Origin: Nakamurella alba
GTDB lineage: Bacteria > Actinomycetota > Actinomycetes > Mycobacteriales > Nakamurellaceae
Direction of reading: 5' to 3'
Length of the DNA stretch: 64,000 bases
NCBI RefSeq assembly: GCF_009707545.1
Contig: NZ_WLYK01000001.1
Span: 372,001 to 436,000 of the forward strand
In this document: in pieces, positions 44,313 to 52,480 of the stretch
How the letters are laid out: each line of letters starts with the position of its first letter
How positions within the stretch are numbered: position 1 is the stretch's first letter
The notes under the pieces: generated by a model
The model's input: only the letters and a program-made list of their open reading frames with translations
Databases searched by the model: none
Told to the model about the DNA's origin: nothing
Made by a program: the position numbers and the translations under genes

Positions 44313-44999
44313 ATGCAGGTGCGGGCGCAGTCGGTCCACGACGACGGCACCGAGGACCGGGCGACCCAGCAGGAGCGCACCCGGGTCGCCTACGACACCG
44401 TCGCCGAGTCCTACGACGAGTTGCTCCGGGACATGATCGGGACACACCCGCTCGACGACGCCGTGCTCGCCGCGTTCGCGGACCAGGTCCGCGAGCTCGG
44501 CGGCCCGGTGCTCGAGGTGGGATGCGGTGGCGGCCGGATCACCGGGCACCTGGCGGCGGCCGGGCTGATGATCTCGGGCAGCGACCTGTCGCCGGGGATG
44601 ATCGCCGTGGCGCGCCGCCGGTTCCCGGAGGTGTCGTTCGACGTCGCCTCGATGACCGGCGGCCCGCTCGCACCGAACGGTTCGCTGGCCGGGGTGCTGG
44701 CCTGGTACTCGGTCATCCACCTGCTGCCGACCGACCGGCCGATCGCGTTCGCCGCGATGCACGCGGCCCTGCGGCCGGGCGGCCGGGCGCTGGTGGCCTT
44801 CCAGGTCGGCACCGACCGGCGCCTGCTGCAGCAGGCCTACGGTCACGAGATCGCGCTGGACGTCTGGCGTCTCGACCCGGACCTGATCACCGCCGAACTC
44901 GCGGAGGCCGGGTTGCACGTGGACGCCCGGGTAGTGCGCGCCCCGAGCGGACCCGAGAAGGCCGATCAGGCCTTCCTGTTCGCCCGCCGGGACCGGTAG
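44313..44999 (+). CDS. Class I SAM-dependent methyltransferase
   Basis: This 228-residue protein has the Rossmann methyltransferase motif I VLEVGCGGGRITGHLA and the acidic SAM-ribose position ISGSDLSPGM. The post-motif region VLAWYSVIHLLPTDRP is like ubiquinone/menaquinone or small-molecule methyltransferases. The upstream YDTVAESYDELLRD is typical of the type-11 group. ATG 44313 lies 20 bp after the YqeY stop. The acceptor is not deducible. Confidence 0.88.
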   Translation: MQVRAQSVHDDGTEDRATQQERTRVAYDTVAESYDELLRDMIGTHPLDDAVLAAFADQVRELGGPVLEVGCGGGRITGHLAAAGLMISGSDLSPGMIAVARRRFPEVSFDVASMTGGPLAPNGSLAGVLAWYSVIHLLPTDRPIAFAAMHAALRPGGRALVAFQVGTDRRLLQQAYGHEIALDVWRLDPDLITAELAEAGLHVDARVVRAPSGPEKADQAFLFARRDR

Positions 45000-45028
45000 A
45001 CCGGCCGGACAGCACGGGCCGGTACCGA

Positions 45029-45063
45029 GATCCCCCGAACGGAGTGCAACCGGATCGGGGGTC
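45029..45063 (+). terminator. Possible hairpin terminator after methyltransferase
   Basis: The arms CCCCCGA (45032-45038) and TCGGGGG (45055-45061) can extend with a one-base bulge, 30 nt after the stop. Confidence 0.5.
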
Positions 45064-45081
45064 CGCTGCGTCCGACACTCC

Positions 45082-46323
45082 ATGAGAGCCATCACCACAG
45101 CGCGCCGCCCGCGCACCGCAGCACTGCTCGCCGCTCTGGCCGCGGCGGCCCTGCTCGCCGGTTGTGCCGGCGGAGCGGTGGCCGGATCGCCGACCGGGAC
45201 CTCCGGCAGCACCGTCCCGACCACGGCAACGTCACAGACTTCCGGGACCACCGGGGCGACGCAGTCGTCGCAGGTCACTCCCGCCCAGGTCCCGGGGTAT
45301 CCGACACGTCCCGACCGGCCGGTGATCTCGGTCGTTCACACGATGGCCGGCGTCGGCGGAATCAGCGGTGAGCAGCGACTGGTCGTCTACGGCGACGGCA
45401 CAGTGCTGCGACCGGACGAGGACGGGACCGGTTGGACGGTGGCGGTTCTCGCCCCGGGAGAGCTCGACGCACTGATGATCCGGGCGACGGAGCTCGGGCT
45501 GCTCGGGGATCTGGACATGGGCGAGCCGGGGATCACCGACTCCCCGTGGACCACGATGACGATCACCCTGGCCACCCGCGAGATCGAGCACCGCGTCTAC
45601 GCGCCCGGCTACGAGGAAGGTCTGACCGGGGCGCAGGTCGACCACCGCCGCGCCTTCGGGGCGCTGTCCGCGGAGATCGCCGGACTGGCCGGTGACCGGC
45701 TCACCGCACCCGCTGCGCCGTACGAGGTCTCGCGCTACCGACTGATGGCCAGGTACCTGCCGCTGGACGGCGATCCGGTGCCGGAGCAGACCTGGGGTGG
45801 TCCGACTTCCCTCCGGGAACTGCTGGGGGACAGCGGGTGTGCTGAACTGGCCGGCCAGGATGCCGCTGCGGCCGCTGTTCTGTTGGCCGGGACCGAGGAC
45901 GACGTGATGGTCGGTGGCGCCCTGACCGTCGGCGTCTCCACGGGGGTGGCGACCCCGGAGTCCCTGTGGTTGTCCTTCGTGCCGCTGTTGCCCGGCGACG
46001 AGGGCTGCCCCTCGACCGGTGCTCCCGCCAGCGAGCTGACCGCGCCCTGGCCGGGGGAGAACCGCCGCCCGGCGACGGCCTGGGAGCAGTGGATCGCCAC
46101 CCAGTCCGTGCACGAGGCCGGTGCGGACGGCCTGCTCGGCCCGGATGCCTCCAGCGCCGCCGATCTGACCTGGTACGACCTGACCTTCTCGGTGGCCACC
46201 GCCGACGGTCGGACCGTCGTCGACGTCACCGCGCAGCACAGGCACTCCGGGTCGGGGGACGACCCGCAGACGTTCGCGGTGCGGGTCGACGCGTCGACCG
46301 GGGAGCTGCTGGAGCACCGCTGA
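45082..46323 (+). CDS. Putative lipoprotein of unknown function
   Basis: This 413-residue protein carries a signal peptide of basic residues, an Ala/Leu core and the lipobox LLAGC, with cysteine near residue 28. A Thr/Ser-rich linker follows. The body (RPVISVVHTMAGVGGISGEQRLVVYGDGTV onward, in pieces) suggests a beta-rich extracytoplasmic fold; conserved Cys in GDSGCAELAG and DEGCPSTG may form a disulfide. I do not recognise the family. It stands upstream of gnd, 110 bp away, with no obvious functional link. ATG 45082 gives an intact signal. Confidence 0.8.
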   Translation: MRAITTARRPRTAALLAALAAAALLAGCAGGAVAGSPTGTSGSTVPTTATSQTSGTTGATQSSQVTPAQVPGYPTRPDRPVISVVHTMAGVGGISGEQRLVVYGDGTVLRPDEDGTGWTVAVLAPGELDALMIRATELGLLGDLDMGEPGITDSPWTTMTITLATREIEHRVYAPGYEEGLTGAQVDHRRAFGALSAEIAGLAGDRLTAPAAPYEVSRYRLMARYLPLDGDPVPEQTWGGPTSLRELLGDSGCAELAGQDAAAAAVLLAGTEDDVMVGGALTVGVSTGVATPESLWLSFVPLLPGDEGCPSTGAPASELTAPWPGENRRPATAWEQWIATQSVHEAGADGLLGPDASSAADLTWYDLTFSVATADGRTVVDVTAQHRHSGSGDDPQTFAVRVDASTGELLEHR

Positions 46324-46433
46324 CCGGTCCCGGGCTGCACGAGCCGAGCACGGTCGGGCAGGATGGACCGGCCGGATCACCGTCCGGCTCAGTCGCGAAG
46401 CATCGCAGCCCGGATCGACGAGGAGCACCGCAC

Positions 46434-47882
46434 ATGACCGAGAGCCCGAAGGCAGAGATCGGAGTCACCGGTCTGGCGGTGATGGGGTCCAACCTGGCAC
46501 GCAACTTCGCCCGGAACGGTTTCGTGACCGCGGTGCACAACCGCTCGTACGCCAAGACCCAGGCGCTGCTGGAGGAGCACGGCGGGGACGGCACGTTCGT
46601 CGGGTCGGAGTCTGCGGCGGACTTCGTGGCGTCGCTGGCCACGCCGCGCAAGATCATCATCATGGTGAAGGCCGGTGGCCCGACCGATGCGGTGATCGAC
46701 GAGCTGGCGGAGCTGCTGGAGCCGGGGGACATCCTGGTCGACGGTGGCAACGCGAAGTTCTCCGACACGATCCGCCGGGAGGCGGCCATGCGGGAGAAGG
46801 GCATCCACTTCGTGGGATGCGGCATCTCCGGTGGTGAGGAGGGCGCCCTGCTGGGGCCGTCGATCATGCCGGGCGGGTCGAAGCAGTCCTACGAATCGCT
46901 GGGCCCGATCCTGGAGAAGATCTCGGCGCACGTGGACGGGGCGCCGTGCTGCACGCACATCGGCACAGACGGTGCCGGGCACTTCGTGAAGATGGTGCAC
47001 AACGGCATCGAGTACGCCGACATGCAGCTGATCGCGGAGGCCTACGACCTGCTGCGCCGGGGTGCGGGGCTGTCGCCGGCGCAGATCGCGGACATCTTCG
47101 CCGAGTGGAACAAGGGCGAGCTGGACTCGTTCCTGATCGAGATCACCGCGCAGGTGCTGGCGCAGGTCGACGCGACCACCGGTGGTCCGTTCGTGGACAT
47201 CGTCAAGGACGTGGCGGGGATGAAGGGCACCGGGACGTGGACGGTGCAGACCGCGCTGGACCTGGGTGTGCCGGTGTCCGGGATCGCCGAGGCGGTGTTC
47301 GCGCGCGGGCTGTCCTCGCAGGGCGAGCAGCGGGCGGCGGCGCAGCAGGTGGGTCTGCCGGGGCCGCAGGAGCAGTGGCCGATCGAGGACCTGGACGTGT
47401 TCGTGGCGACGGTGCGGGTGGCGCTGTACGCGTCGAAGATCGTGGCCTACGCGCAGGGGTTGGACGAGATCCAGGCCGGGGCGAAGGAGTACGGCTGGGA
47501 CATCGATCTCGGTGCGGTGGCGCGGATCTGGCGGGGCGGCTGCATCATCCGGGCGGTGTTCCTCAACCGGATCACCGAGGCCTATGACACCACCGCGGAG
47601 AAGCCGTTGTCGCTGCTGTTCGCGCCGTACTTCACCGAGGCGATCGGCGGGGCGCAGGGGCCGTGGCGGGACGTGGTGGCCGGGGCGGCGCGCTACGGCA
47701 TCCCGACGCCTGGATTCTCCTCGGCGCTGGCCTACTACGACGGGCTGCGGGCCGAGCGGCTGCCGGCGGCGCTGATCCAGGGGCAGCGGGACTTCTTCGG
47801 CGCGCACACCTACCAGCGCACCGACAAGGAAGGCACCTACCACGTGCTGTGGTCCGGCGACCGCAGCGAGGTGCAGTCCTGA
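46434..47882 (+). CDS. gnd: 6-phosphogluconate dehydrogenase, decarboxylating
   Basis: This 482-residue enzyme oxidises 6-phosphogluconate to ribulose-5-phosphate and CO2 in the pentose phosphate pathway, usually producing NADPH. The dinucleotide motif is GLAVMGSNLARNFARNG. Substrate motifs are GCGISGGEEGALLGPSIMPGG (cut here) and FVKMVHNGIEYADMQL, the latter holding the catalytic lysine. The C-terminal block ALIQGQRDFFGAHTYQR is diagnostic. ATG 46434 has AGGAG 8 nt upstream. Length matches the classical homodimeric family. Confidence 0.96.
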   Translation: MTESPKAEIGVTGLAVMGSNLARNFARNGFVTAVHNRSYAKTQALLEEHGGDGTFVGSESAADFVASLATPRKIIIMVKAGGPTDAVIDELAELLEPGDILVDGGNAKFSDTIRREAAMREKGIHFVGCGISGGEEGALLGPSIMPGGSKQSYESLGPILEKISAHVDGAPCCTHIGTDGAGHFVKMVHNGIEYADMQLIAEAYDLLRRGAGLSPAQIADIFAEWNKGELDSFLIEITAQVLAQVDATTGGPFVDIVKDVAGMKGTGTWTVQTALDLGVPVSGIAEAVFARGLSSQGEQRAAAQQVGLPGPQEQWPIEDLDVFVATVRVALYASKIVAYAQGLDEIQAGAKEYGWDIDLGAVARIWRGGCIIRAVFLNRITEAYDTTAEKPLSLLFAPYFTEAIGGAQGPWRDVVAGAARYGIPTPGFSSALAYYDGLRAERLPAALIQGQRDFFGAHTYQRTDKEGTYHVLWSGDRSEVQS

Positions 47883-47933
47883 CCCGCTGACACCTGACGG
47901 GGCGGAGCCGGCTGCGAGGAGGCGTCCGGGCGG

Positions 47934-49100
47934 ATGACCGGCGTGCTGCTGTGGATCACGGTGGTGCTGGTCGGCGTCGTGGCGTTGCTCGTCGCGGTCC
48001 GGCTCCGGTCGCGGGCCACCGCCTCGCCGGACCTGCGGGCCGCGTCCCGGGCGCTGGAACTCGTCGGCTCGGCCGTGCCGCCGCTGCGGCACGGCCTGGA
48101 CCGGGAGTCGGCTGCGGTGGCCCTGCCGCCGCTGCGCCGGCTGCTGGCCACCGACGGGGTGGCGCTGCTCGGGCCGGACGGCGAGGTGCTCGGTGCGGAC
48201 GGCCCGGCGGGCCGACACGCCGCCGAGATCACCGGCGCGGCAACGGAAGCCGCGGCCTCCGGGCGACGGAGCGTGGTGCGGCTGGCGCTGTGCGGCAGCA
48301 CGGACTGCACCGCGGCCCGGGCCCTGCTCCAACCGCTGGTGGTGGCCGGCCGCCCGGCCGGGGTGCTCGCCGTGCTGGCCGGCAGTTCGGTCGGGCCGCA
48401 CCTGGTGACGGCCACCGACGAGTGTGCCCGGTTCGTCAGCGGCCAGCTGGAGCTGGCCGGCGCCGACTCGGCCCGGGCCGACCTGGCGCGGGCCGAGGCG
48501 CGGGCGCTGCGGGCACAGATCTCCCCGCACTTCGTCTACAACTCGCTGGCCACCATCGCCGCCTTCGTCCGCAGCGACCCGGACCGGGCCCGCGACCTGC
48601 TGCTCGACTTCGCCGACTACACCCGCTACTCGTTCCGTTCGGCCGGCGACTTCACCACGCTGGCCGACGAACTCGGCAACATCGACCGGTACCTGGCGCT
48701 GGAGCGGGCCCGGTTCGGCGACCGGCTGCAGGTGCGGCTGCGCATCTCGCCCGAGGTGCTCGGCGTGGTGATGCCGTTCCTCGCGGTGCAGCCGCTGGTG
48801 GAGAACGCCGTCCGGCACGGGCTCGCGGACCGGCCGGACGGCGGCACGGTGACCATCGAGGCGGCCGACGTCGGCGCCGACTGCGTCATCTCCGTCGAGG
48901 ACGACGGCATCGGGATGGATCCGGCGACGGTCGGGGTGCACGACGCGGGCGAGACCCACGTCGGTCTCGGCAATGTCGACGACCGGCTGCGGGCCGTCTT
49001 CGGCGAGGACTACGGGTTGGTGGTGGAGACCGCACCGGGGGCGGGCACCAAGGTGGTACTGCGGGTGCCGAAGTTCGCGCCGGGTGTGCGGGTGGACTGA
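47934..49100 (+). CDS. LytS/YehU-type sensor histidine kinase
   Basis: This 388-residue kinase has one N-terminal membrane span (about 4-24) and a GAF-like region (about 55-165). The His_kinase domain has phosphoacceptor H199 in QISPHFVYNSL. The HATPase has VQPLVENAVRHGL, EDDGIGMDP and GLGNVDDRL. It lacks the long multi-span input domain of classical LytS, so signal detection is probably cytosolic through GAF. The LytTR regulator gene follows 49 bp on. Relatives BtsS/YpdA in E. coli sense pyruvate, and the downstream symporters support a carboxylate-sensing role (inference). Confidence 0.92.
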   Translation: MTGVLLWITVVLVGVVALLVAVRLRSRATASPDLRAASRALELVGSAVPPLRHGLDRESAAVALPPLRRLLATDGVALLGPDGEVLGADGPAGRHAAEITGAATEAAASGRRSVVRLALCGSTDCTAARALLQPLVVAGRPAGVLAVLAGSSVGPHLVTATDECARFVSGQLELAGADSARADLARAEARALRAQISPHFVYNSLATIAAFVRSDPDRARDLLLDFADYTRYSFRSAGDFTTLADELGNIDRYLALERARFGDRLQVRLRISPEVLGVVMPFLAVQPLVENAVRHGLADRPDGGTVTIEAADVGADCVISVEDDGIGMDPATVGVHDAGETHVGLGNVDDRLRAVFGEDYGLVVETAPGAGTKVVLRVPKFAPGVRVD

Positions 49101-49149
49101 CCCGGCCGGGATCCGGCCGCGCGCCCCGGAACTGTGGGAGCATCCCCGC

Positions 49150-49941
49150 ATGACCGCACTCGCCGAGGAGGGCCTGGTGGTGCTCGCCGTCGACGACGAG
49201 GAGCCCGCCCTGGCCGAGCTGGTCCACCAGCTGTCCCGGGATCCGCGGATCACCACGGTCCGTACCGCGCACGACGCGACCGGTGCGCTGCGCGAACTGC
49301 AGGACCGGTCGACGCCGGTCCCGGACGCGGTGTTCCTGGACATCAGGATGCCCGGGCTGGACGGGATGGAACTGGCCCGGGTGATCGCCGAGCTGCGTAC
49401 CCCGCCGGCCGTGGTGTTCGTCAGTGCGCACGACGAACGGGCCGTCGAGGCCTACGACATCGGAGCCGTGGACTACGTTCTCAAACCGATCCGGGCGCAG
49501 CGACTGACCGCGGCGGTGGACCGGGTCAGCCGGCTGACGCGGTCCGGGACGGCCGACCGGGAGCAGCGGGCCGCACCGGCCGACGAGACCATCGCCGTGG
49601 AACTGGCCGGCGCCACCCGGCTGATCCCGCGGTCCACGGTCTGCTGGGTGGAAGCGCAGGGCGACTACGCGCGCCTGCACGTGCAGGACGGCAGCTCGCA
49701 CCTGCTGCGGGCGCCCATCTCCACCCTGCAGCAGCGCTGGGAGGCAGCCGGGTTCGTCCGGGTGCACCGCAGCTTCCTGGTCGACCTGGCCCGGATTACC
49801 GAGCTGCGGGCGATGCCGGGCGGTCACCAGGTCACCCTCGGCAACCACCCGCGCTGTCCTGAGATCCCGGTGGCCCGGCGACATCTCAAGGAACTGAAGG
49901 ACCGGCTGTTCGCCGCGGACGCGCTCGGCCGGGCGCGGTAG
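49150..49941 (+). CDS. LytTR-family response regulator
   Basis: This 263-residue protein has an N-terminal receiver domain with acidic pocket D15/D16, phospho-acceptor D64 (FLDIRMPG) and K112 (YVLKPI). A linker (about 115-145) leads to a LytTR DNA-binding domain with CWVEAQGDYARLH and FVRVHRSFLVDLARI. LytTR domains bind direct repeats in target promoters. It forms a pair with the kinase just upstream. ATG 49150 has GGGAG upstream. Candidate targets are the symporter genes that follow. Confidence 0.93.
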   Translation: MTALAEEGLVVLAVDDEEPALAELVHQLSRDPRITTVRTAHDATGALRELQDRSTPVPDAVFLDIRMPGLDGMELARVIAELRTPPAVVFVSAHDERAVEAYDIGAVDYVLKPIRAQRLTAAVDRVSRLTRSGTADREQRAAPADETIAVELAGATRLIPRSTVCWVEAQGDYARLHVQDGSSHLLRAPISTLQQRWEAAGFVRVHRSFLVDLARITELRAMPGGHQVTLGNHPRCPEIPVARRHLKELKDRLFAADALGRAR

Positions 49942-49944
49942 CCG

Positions 49945-50313
49945 GTGGCGGTCGAGCGGCCCCGGCGGGTGCGGGTGGTGCTGGCGGACCGGCGTCCCGC
50001 GCCGGCCCCGGTGCCGCCGGAGGACGAGGTGCGCGAGCAGACCGAGGTGGGCCGGCTGCTGGTCCGCGGACTGATGCGGGCGCAGCTGGCGCTGGCACTG
50101 CGGCTGGCCGCCATCGCAGTGCTCGGGGTGGGCACCTGGCCGGCGCTGTTCGCGGTGGTACCCGGTCTGGCGGAGATGCGCTGGCTCGGCGTGCCGCTGC
50201 CCTGGTGGGTGCTCGGGGTGGCCGTCCCGCTGGTGGTGCTGGTGGTGGCGCGGGTGTTCCTGCGCCAGGCGGTCCGCAACGAGGACGAGTTCACCGCACT
50301 GCTCCGCCGATGA
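49945..50313 (+). CDS. Small membrane protein upstream of SSS symporter
   Basis: This 122-residue protein has a charged, Pro-rich N-terminus and two hydrophobic spans, about 52-75 (LRLAAIAVLGVGTWPALFAV) and 84-106. I do not recognise the family, but it holds the place that DUF485 small subunits occupy beside ActP-like transporters and has the same two-span layout. GTG 49945 lies 3 bp after the response-regulator stop, so translation is likely coupled. It probably assists the adjacent symporter (inference). Confidence 0.72.
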   Translation: MAVERPRRVRVVLADRRPAPAPVPPEDEVREQTEVGRLLVRGLMRAQLALALRLAAIAVLGVGTWPALFAVVPGLAEMRWLGVPLPWWVLGVAVPLVVLVVARVFLRQAVRNEDEFTALLRR

Positions 50314-50350
50314 CAGCCGTGGTGGTGCCGATGGGAGCGGTCGGATCAGC

Positions 50351-50418
50351 GGCGCTGTCGGATGAACGGCGCTGTCGGATGGACGGCGCTGTCGGATGAA
50401 CGGCGCAGCCGGATGAAC
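50351..50418 (+). repeat. Four tandem 17-bp repeats carrying the symporter start codon
   Basis: The unit GGCGCTGTCGGATGAAC occurs at 50351-50367, 50368-50384 (one change), 50385-50401 and 50402-50418 (two changes). Each holds an ATG in the sequence GGATG. The last copy contains the start of the downstream symporter, and the first ATG is in the same frame 51 bp earlier. Confidence 0.85.
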
Positions 50419-51900
50419 AGCGGGCTCGGTGCCTCAGTGCCGTCAGCTGTGGCCGTCGGGCTGGTGGTGCTGGCGACCGTGCTGATCGGTGCCTACGGCC
50501 AGCGGCTGTCCCGCACGACCGGCGACTTCCTGGTGGCGTCGCGGATGGTGGGCCCGACCTGGAATGCGGCGGCCATCTCCGGCGAGTACCTCTCCGCCGC
50601 ATCCTTCCTCGGCGTCGCCGCGCTGATCGTGCAGTTCGGCGCCGATGCCCTCTGGTACCCGATCGGTTTCACCGCGGGCTACCTCGCGCTGCTGCTGTTC
50701 GTCGCCGCACCACTGCGCCGCTCCGGTGCCTACACCGTGCCGGACTTCGCGCAGATCCGCTGGGGATCGCTGCGGCTGCGCCGGCTGGCGACCGTGGTGG
50801 TGCTGGTGATCGTCTGGCTCTACCTGGTGCCGCAGCTGCACGGTGCCGGGCTGCTGCTGCAGTACCTGGTCGGCGTCCCGCGCTGGGTGGGGGTGGTCGG
50901 GGTCGCCCTGGTGGTCACTGCCAGCGTGGTCGCCGGCGGGATGCGGTCGATCACCTTCGTGCAGGCCTTCCAGTACTGGCTCAAGCTCTCCGCGGTGGCC
51001 GTCCCGGTGGTGGTGATGATCGCGCTGCTCCGCGGTGACGCCTTCTCGGCGCTCGACACACCCTGGGCAGCACCCGGTCTCGGCTTCGGTGGCGGTGCTG
51101 CGCTGCCGGAGGTCTACTCGGTGGTGATCGCCACCTTCCTCGGCACGATGGGCCTGCCGCACGTGCTGGTCCGCTTCTACACCAACTCCGGGGGCGGCGC
51201 GGCGCGGCGGACCACGGTGCAGGTGATCACCCTGCTCGTCGTCTTCTACTTCTGCACGGTGCTGCTCGGGCTCATCAGCCGGTCCGCCGGTGCCGACCCG
51301 GCCGGCGGTGACCTGGTGATCCTCGGTGTGCCGGCCCGGGCGCTGGACGGCAGTGCCGCCACCGCCGGCACCGTGCTCGCCGCGATGATCGCGGCCGGCG
51401 CGGTGGCGGCCTTCCTGTCCGCCTCCTCCGGCCTGCTGGTGGCGGCCGCCGGGGTGATCTCGACGGACGTGCTGCCCGGCCGGGTGCGGGACTTCCGGGT
51501 GGCGGCGGTGCTCGGGGTGCTGGTGCCGGTGGCGGTCGCGCTCGGTGCCGGCGGCACCGACATCGTCCGGGTGGTGGGCATGGCCTTCGGGTTGGCGGCC
51601 TCCACCTTCTGCCCGCTGCTGGTGCTCGGCATCTGGTGGCGCGGGGTGACGGTGGCCGGTGCGGCGGCCGGGATGCTCTGCGGCGGCGGGCTCGCGCTCG
51701 GGGCGGTGACCGCCGGCATCGTGCTGGGCGACCGGGCCGGCCGGTGGTCCTGGCTGCTGGAACAGCCGGCGGTGATCAGCGTTCCGGTCGCCTTCGCGGT
51801 GATGATCGGGGTGTCGCTGGCCACCCGGCGGACGGTGCGCCCGGAGGTGGACGCCGTCCTGGCCCGGCTGCACCTGCCCGGCACCCTGCACCACCGCTGA
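50413..51900 (+). CDS. Sodium/solute symporter (SSS) family
   Basis: This 495-residue transporter has about 13 membrane spans. Typical motifs are FLVASRMVGPTWNAAAISGEYLSAASFLG (cut here) at the start and FQYWLKLSAVAVP in the middle. TFLGTMGLPHVLVRFYTN fits the acetate/proline symporter group. Start ATG 50413 lies in the last of four 17-bp repeats, and an in-frame ATG at 50362 would add 17 residues. It follows the two-component genes and a small membrane protein, pointing to regulated uptake of a short carboxylate. Substrate unproven. Confidence 0.9.
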   Translation: MNSGLGASVPSAVAVGLVVLATVLIGAYGQRLSRTTGDFLVASRMVGPTWNAAAISGEYLSAASFLGVAALIVQFGADALWYPIGFTAGYLALLLFVAAPLRRSGAYTVPDFAQIRWGSLRLRRLATVVVLVIVWLYLVPQLHGAGLLLQYLVGVPRWVGVVGVALVVTASVVAGGMRSITFVQAFQYWLKLSAVAVPVVVMIALLRGDAFSALDTPWAAPGLGFGGGAALPEVYSVVIATFLGTMGLPHVLVRFYTNSGGGAARRTTVQVITLLVVFYFCTVLLGLISRSAGADPAGGDLVILGVPARALDGSAATAGTVLAAMIAAGAVAAFLSASSGLLVAAAGVISTDVLPGRVRDFRVAAVLGVLVPVAVALGAGGTDIVRVVGMAFGLAASTFCPLLVLGIWWRGVTVAGAAAGMLCGGGLALGAVTAGIVLGDRAGRWSWLLEQPAVISVPVAFAVMIGVSLATRRTVRPEVDAVLARLHLPGTLHHR

Positions 51901-52141
51901 CACCGCACCGGCAGCACTCCGTCACCGCCACGGAGATCTGCCCACCACCCCGGCCGACGACCGTTCGACCGGCCCGGGACCGCCGTTCGTCGCACCGGTG
52001 GTGCCGCTGTCCGCAGCCACCGCCGCGGCTGCTGTGCGCGCCGCCGCCGGGTTCCTAGTGTGAGGCCGACCACAGAGCCGGTGGCCCCTGACGATGCTGT
52101 CGCCTCGTCGGTCGGTCACCCCGACGACGAGGAGGTCGTGC

Positions 52142-52480
52142 GTGTCGTCCGAGACCGACGTATCCGGCAGGTCCGAGACGGACTTCGAACACCTGCAGGC
52201 CACACCCGAGTTCGCCCGGCTGCGAAGGGCGTTGCGCCGCTTCGTCTTCCCGATGACGGTAGCGTTCCTGGCCTGGTACCTGCTCTACGTGCTGCTGACC
52301 GCGTATGCGCGGGACTTCGTGTCCACCAAGGTCTTCGGGTCGGTGAACGTCGGCTTCCTGCTCGGCTGGGGCCAGTTCGTGACCACCTTCGGGATCGCGA
52401 TCCTGTACAGCCGGTACGCCGACCGCAAGCTCGACCCGCAGGCCGAGCAGATCCGCGAAGAGGCGGGGGAGCACCGATGA
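52142..52480 (+). CDS. DUF485 small membrane protein
   Basis: This 112-residue protein has two hydrophobic spans (about 36-57 and 72-95) and the family motifs ALRRFVFPMTVAFLAWY and LLGWGQFVTTFGIAILYSRYA. DUF485 (YjcH-like) proteins commonly precede and are coupled to acetate permease genes. GTG 52142 follows GAGGAGG. Its stop overlaps the ActP-type ATG by 4 bp (ATGA). It probably forms or stabilises a complex with the transporter in the membrane. Confidence 0.92.
   Translation: MSSETDVSGRSETDFEHLQATPEFARLRRALRRFVFPMTVAFLAWYLLYVLLTAYARDFVSTKVFGSVNVGFLLGWGQFVTTFGIAILYSRYADRKLDPQAEQIREEAGEHR

Noticed and set aside
46389-49343. Minus-strand open frame of nearly 1000 codons opposite gnd and the histidine kinase
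   Set aside because: Both plus-strand genes have full catalytic motifs. The antisense frame is a high-GC shadow.
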